Below, one piece after another: positions 13,441-14,194 of a stretch of DNA of 14,194 bases. A program made the translations under genes and the position numbers. This stretch comes from Synergistaceae bacterium UBA5560. Its GTDB lineage: Bacteria > Synergistota > Synergistia > Synergistales > Aminiphilaceae. The notes under the pieces are model-generated. The model worked only from the letters and a program-made list of their open reading frames with translations, was not told the origin of the DNA and did not search any database. The stretch covers positions 534 through 14,727 of the forward strand of contig DIMS01000027.1 of assembly GCA_002425685.1 (NCBI GenBank). The letters are read 5' to 3'. Each line of letters begins with the position of its first letter. Within the stretch, counting starts at the first letter, position 1.

Positions 13441-14194
13441 TTACCGGGGCGGTTCCTTCTCCTCTCCGATCTGGTGAAGGAGAGAAAGAGAGTCGATGAT
13501 CTCCCGGAGCGCCTCGTCGAGACGGCGGCGGAGGGTTTCTTTCGCCGGGAGGAGTTCCTTGTCGATGCGGAAGGAGAGGGCGGTGTGGAAGGTCTGTTTT
13601 GCGTCGTCGAGGCATGTGTCGATGGCTTTTTCCGAAAGGAGATGTCGGGTGAGCAGTCCCGGGAGCGGAAGATTTTTCCCCGCCTTCTTTCCTGCCATGG
13701 CGAGGAAAATGCCGAGCAGTGCGCCGAGAACGAGGCCGAGAGGCCCGGAGAGCAACAGGGCGGTACCGCCGCCTCCGCAGACCGCTGCGGTGAGGATCAC
13801 CGTGGCGAGGGTGGCGAATTCCACGTAGCCGCTGCCGAGTTTCCCCACATTCATCTGTGCGTGAAGTCCGGCGACACGCTCGGAGGAGAGTTCCTCCGTG
13901 TCGAGCAGTTCTTCCGGCACGTAGGCGACGCCTTCCCGGCGGAACCAGTCCCGGGCCGCGCCGCGAACAGCCGTGTCGAGTCCGGAGAAGACCTCTCCGA
14001 GGGCTTCCTCGACGATGTTCCGGAGCGACGGGGCGAATCCCTCCGCCGTTCTTTTCAGGCGCTTCTCCAAGTTCGCCACGGAACCGCCCTCGATGCGGAA
14101 CTCCTCCAGGAGAGGGCGAAGCCGCTTTGCAAAGAGGCGCTCCTCCGTGCGACGGCAGATGCGCGTCTCCAAGTCCCGTATCCGTTCCGCAAGG
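13441..14194 (-). CDS. C-terminal part of an unrecognised membrane protein with helical flanks, possibly dynamin-like (5' end outside window)
   Basis: The frame is open from the right window edge to TAA at 13441-13443, about 250 residues. A TTG at 14172 is not a convincing start because the frame continues upstream. The N-terminal visible part is charged and probably helical. Two adjacent hydrophobic segments follow (about residues 125-139 and 142-168 from the edge), the second glycine-rich and ending in AGKKAGKN. Another charged helical tail of about 80 residues closes the protein. This helix / membrane hairpin / helix layout occurs in the C-terminal halves of bacterial dynamin-like GTPases and some chaperone-associated proteins. 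The GTPase or other N-terminal domain would lie outside the window, so this is only a suggestion. It converges with the iron-sulfur gene; the 54-bp gap has no clear terminator. Confidence 0.6.
   Translation of the reverse strand, partial: LAERIRDLETRICRRTEERLFAKRLRPLLEEFRIEGGSVANLEKRLKRTAEGFAPSLRNIVEEALGEVFSGLDTAVRGAARDWFRREGVAYVPEELLDTEELSSERVAGLHAQMNVGKLGSGYVEFATLATVILTAAVCGGGGTALLLSGPLGLVLGALLGIFLAMAGKKAGKNLPLPGLLTRHLLSEKAIDTCLDDAKQTFHTALSFRIDKELLPAKETLRRRLDEALREIIDSLSLLHQIGEEKEPPR

Noticed and set aside
1..14194. tRNA or rRNA genes, CRISPR arrays, insertion sequences or prophage genes
   Set aside because: No cloverleaf, repeat-spacer pattern, transposase, integrase or terminal inverted repeats were seen on either strand.

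Overview
The window is GC-rich, densely packed bacterial DNA devoted mostly to uptake and hydrolysis of amino-acid-like compounds. The gene mix is a DUF3798-like binding protein with an ABC transporter, an M24 peptidase, an M20 amidohydrolase, a D-aminoacylase, a TRAP transporter and a NapH-like iron-sulfur protein. This suggests an anaerobic amino-acid fermenter, possibly in Synergistota. That assignment is inferred from gene content; there is no rRNA or marker gene to confirm it.

Layout. (1) Positions 1-4298, + strand: the end of a binding-protein gene, a strong intercistronic hairpin, then a tandem-domain ABC ATPase and two paralogous permeases with overlapping stop and start codons. A terminator follows at 4362-4410. 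(2) 4415-5645, + strand: a promoter with nested palindromes and a proline-peptidase-type M24 metallopeptidase. Behind it, at 5665-5802, lies the decayed remnant of a ferredoxin-domain gene that resembles the intact iron-sulfur gene near the end of the window. A bidirectional terminator at 5828-5870 separates the + genes from the - genes. (3) 5958-12412, - strand, read from right to left: a promoter, a long leader, TRAP genes dctP, dctQ and dctM, then an N-acyl-D-amino-acid deacylase and an M20 N-acyl-amino-acid hydrolase. (4) 12526-13386, + strand: a promoter embedded in a large inverted repeat, then a membrane protein with two ferredoxin clusters. (5) 13441-14194, - strand: the C-terminal part of an unrecognised membrane protein that runs off the window.

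How the genes may work together. The - strand cluster reads as an import-and-hydrolyse unit. A TRAP transporter brings in an organic acid, and a D-specific and a presumably L-specific N-acyl-amino-acid hydrolase could then release free amino acids for fermentation. The + strand half pairs an ABC importer of the sugar/nucleoside (BPD_transp_2) type with a cytoplasmic peptidase. Substrates cannot be read from the sequence. The least expected items are the ferredoxin-gene fossil between the two peptidase genes, the TATACCC/GGGTATA operator-like repeat that contains the -10 box of the iron-sulfur gene, and the strong hairpins without a U-tract just downstream of both binding-protein genes.
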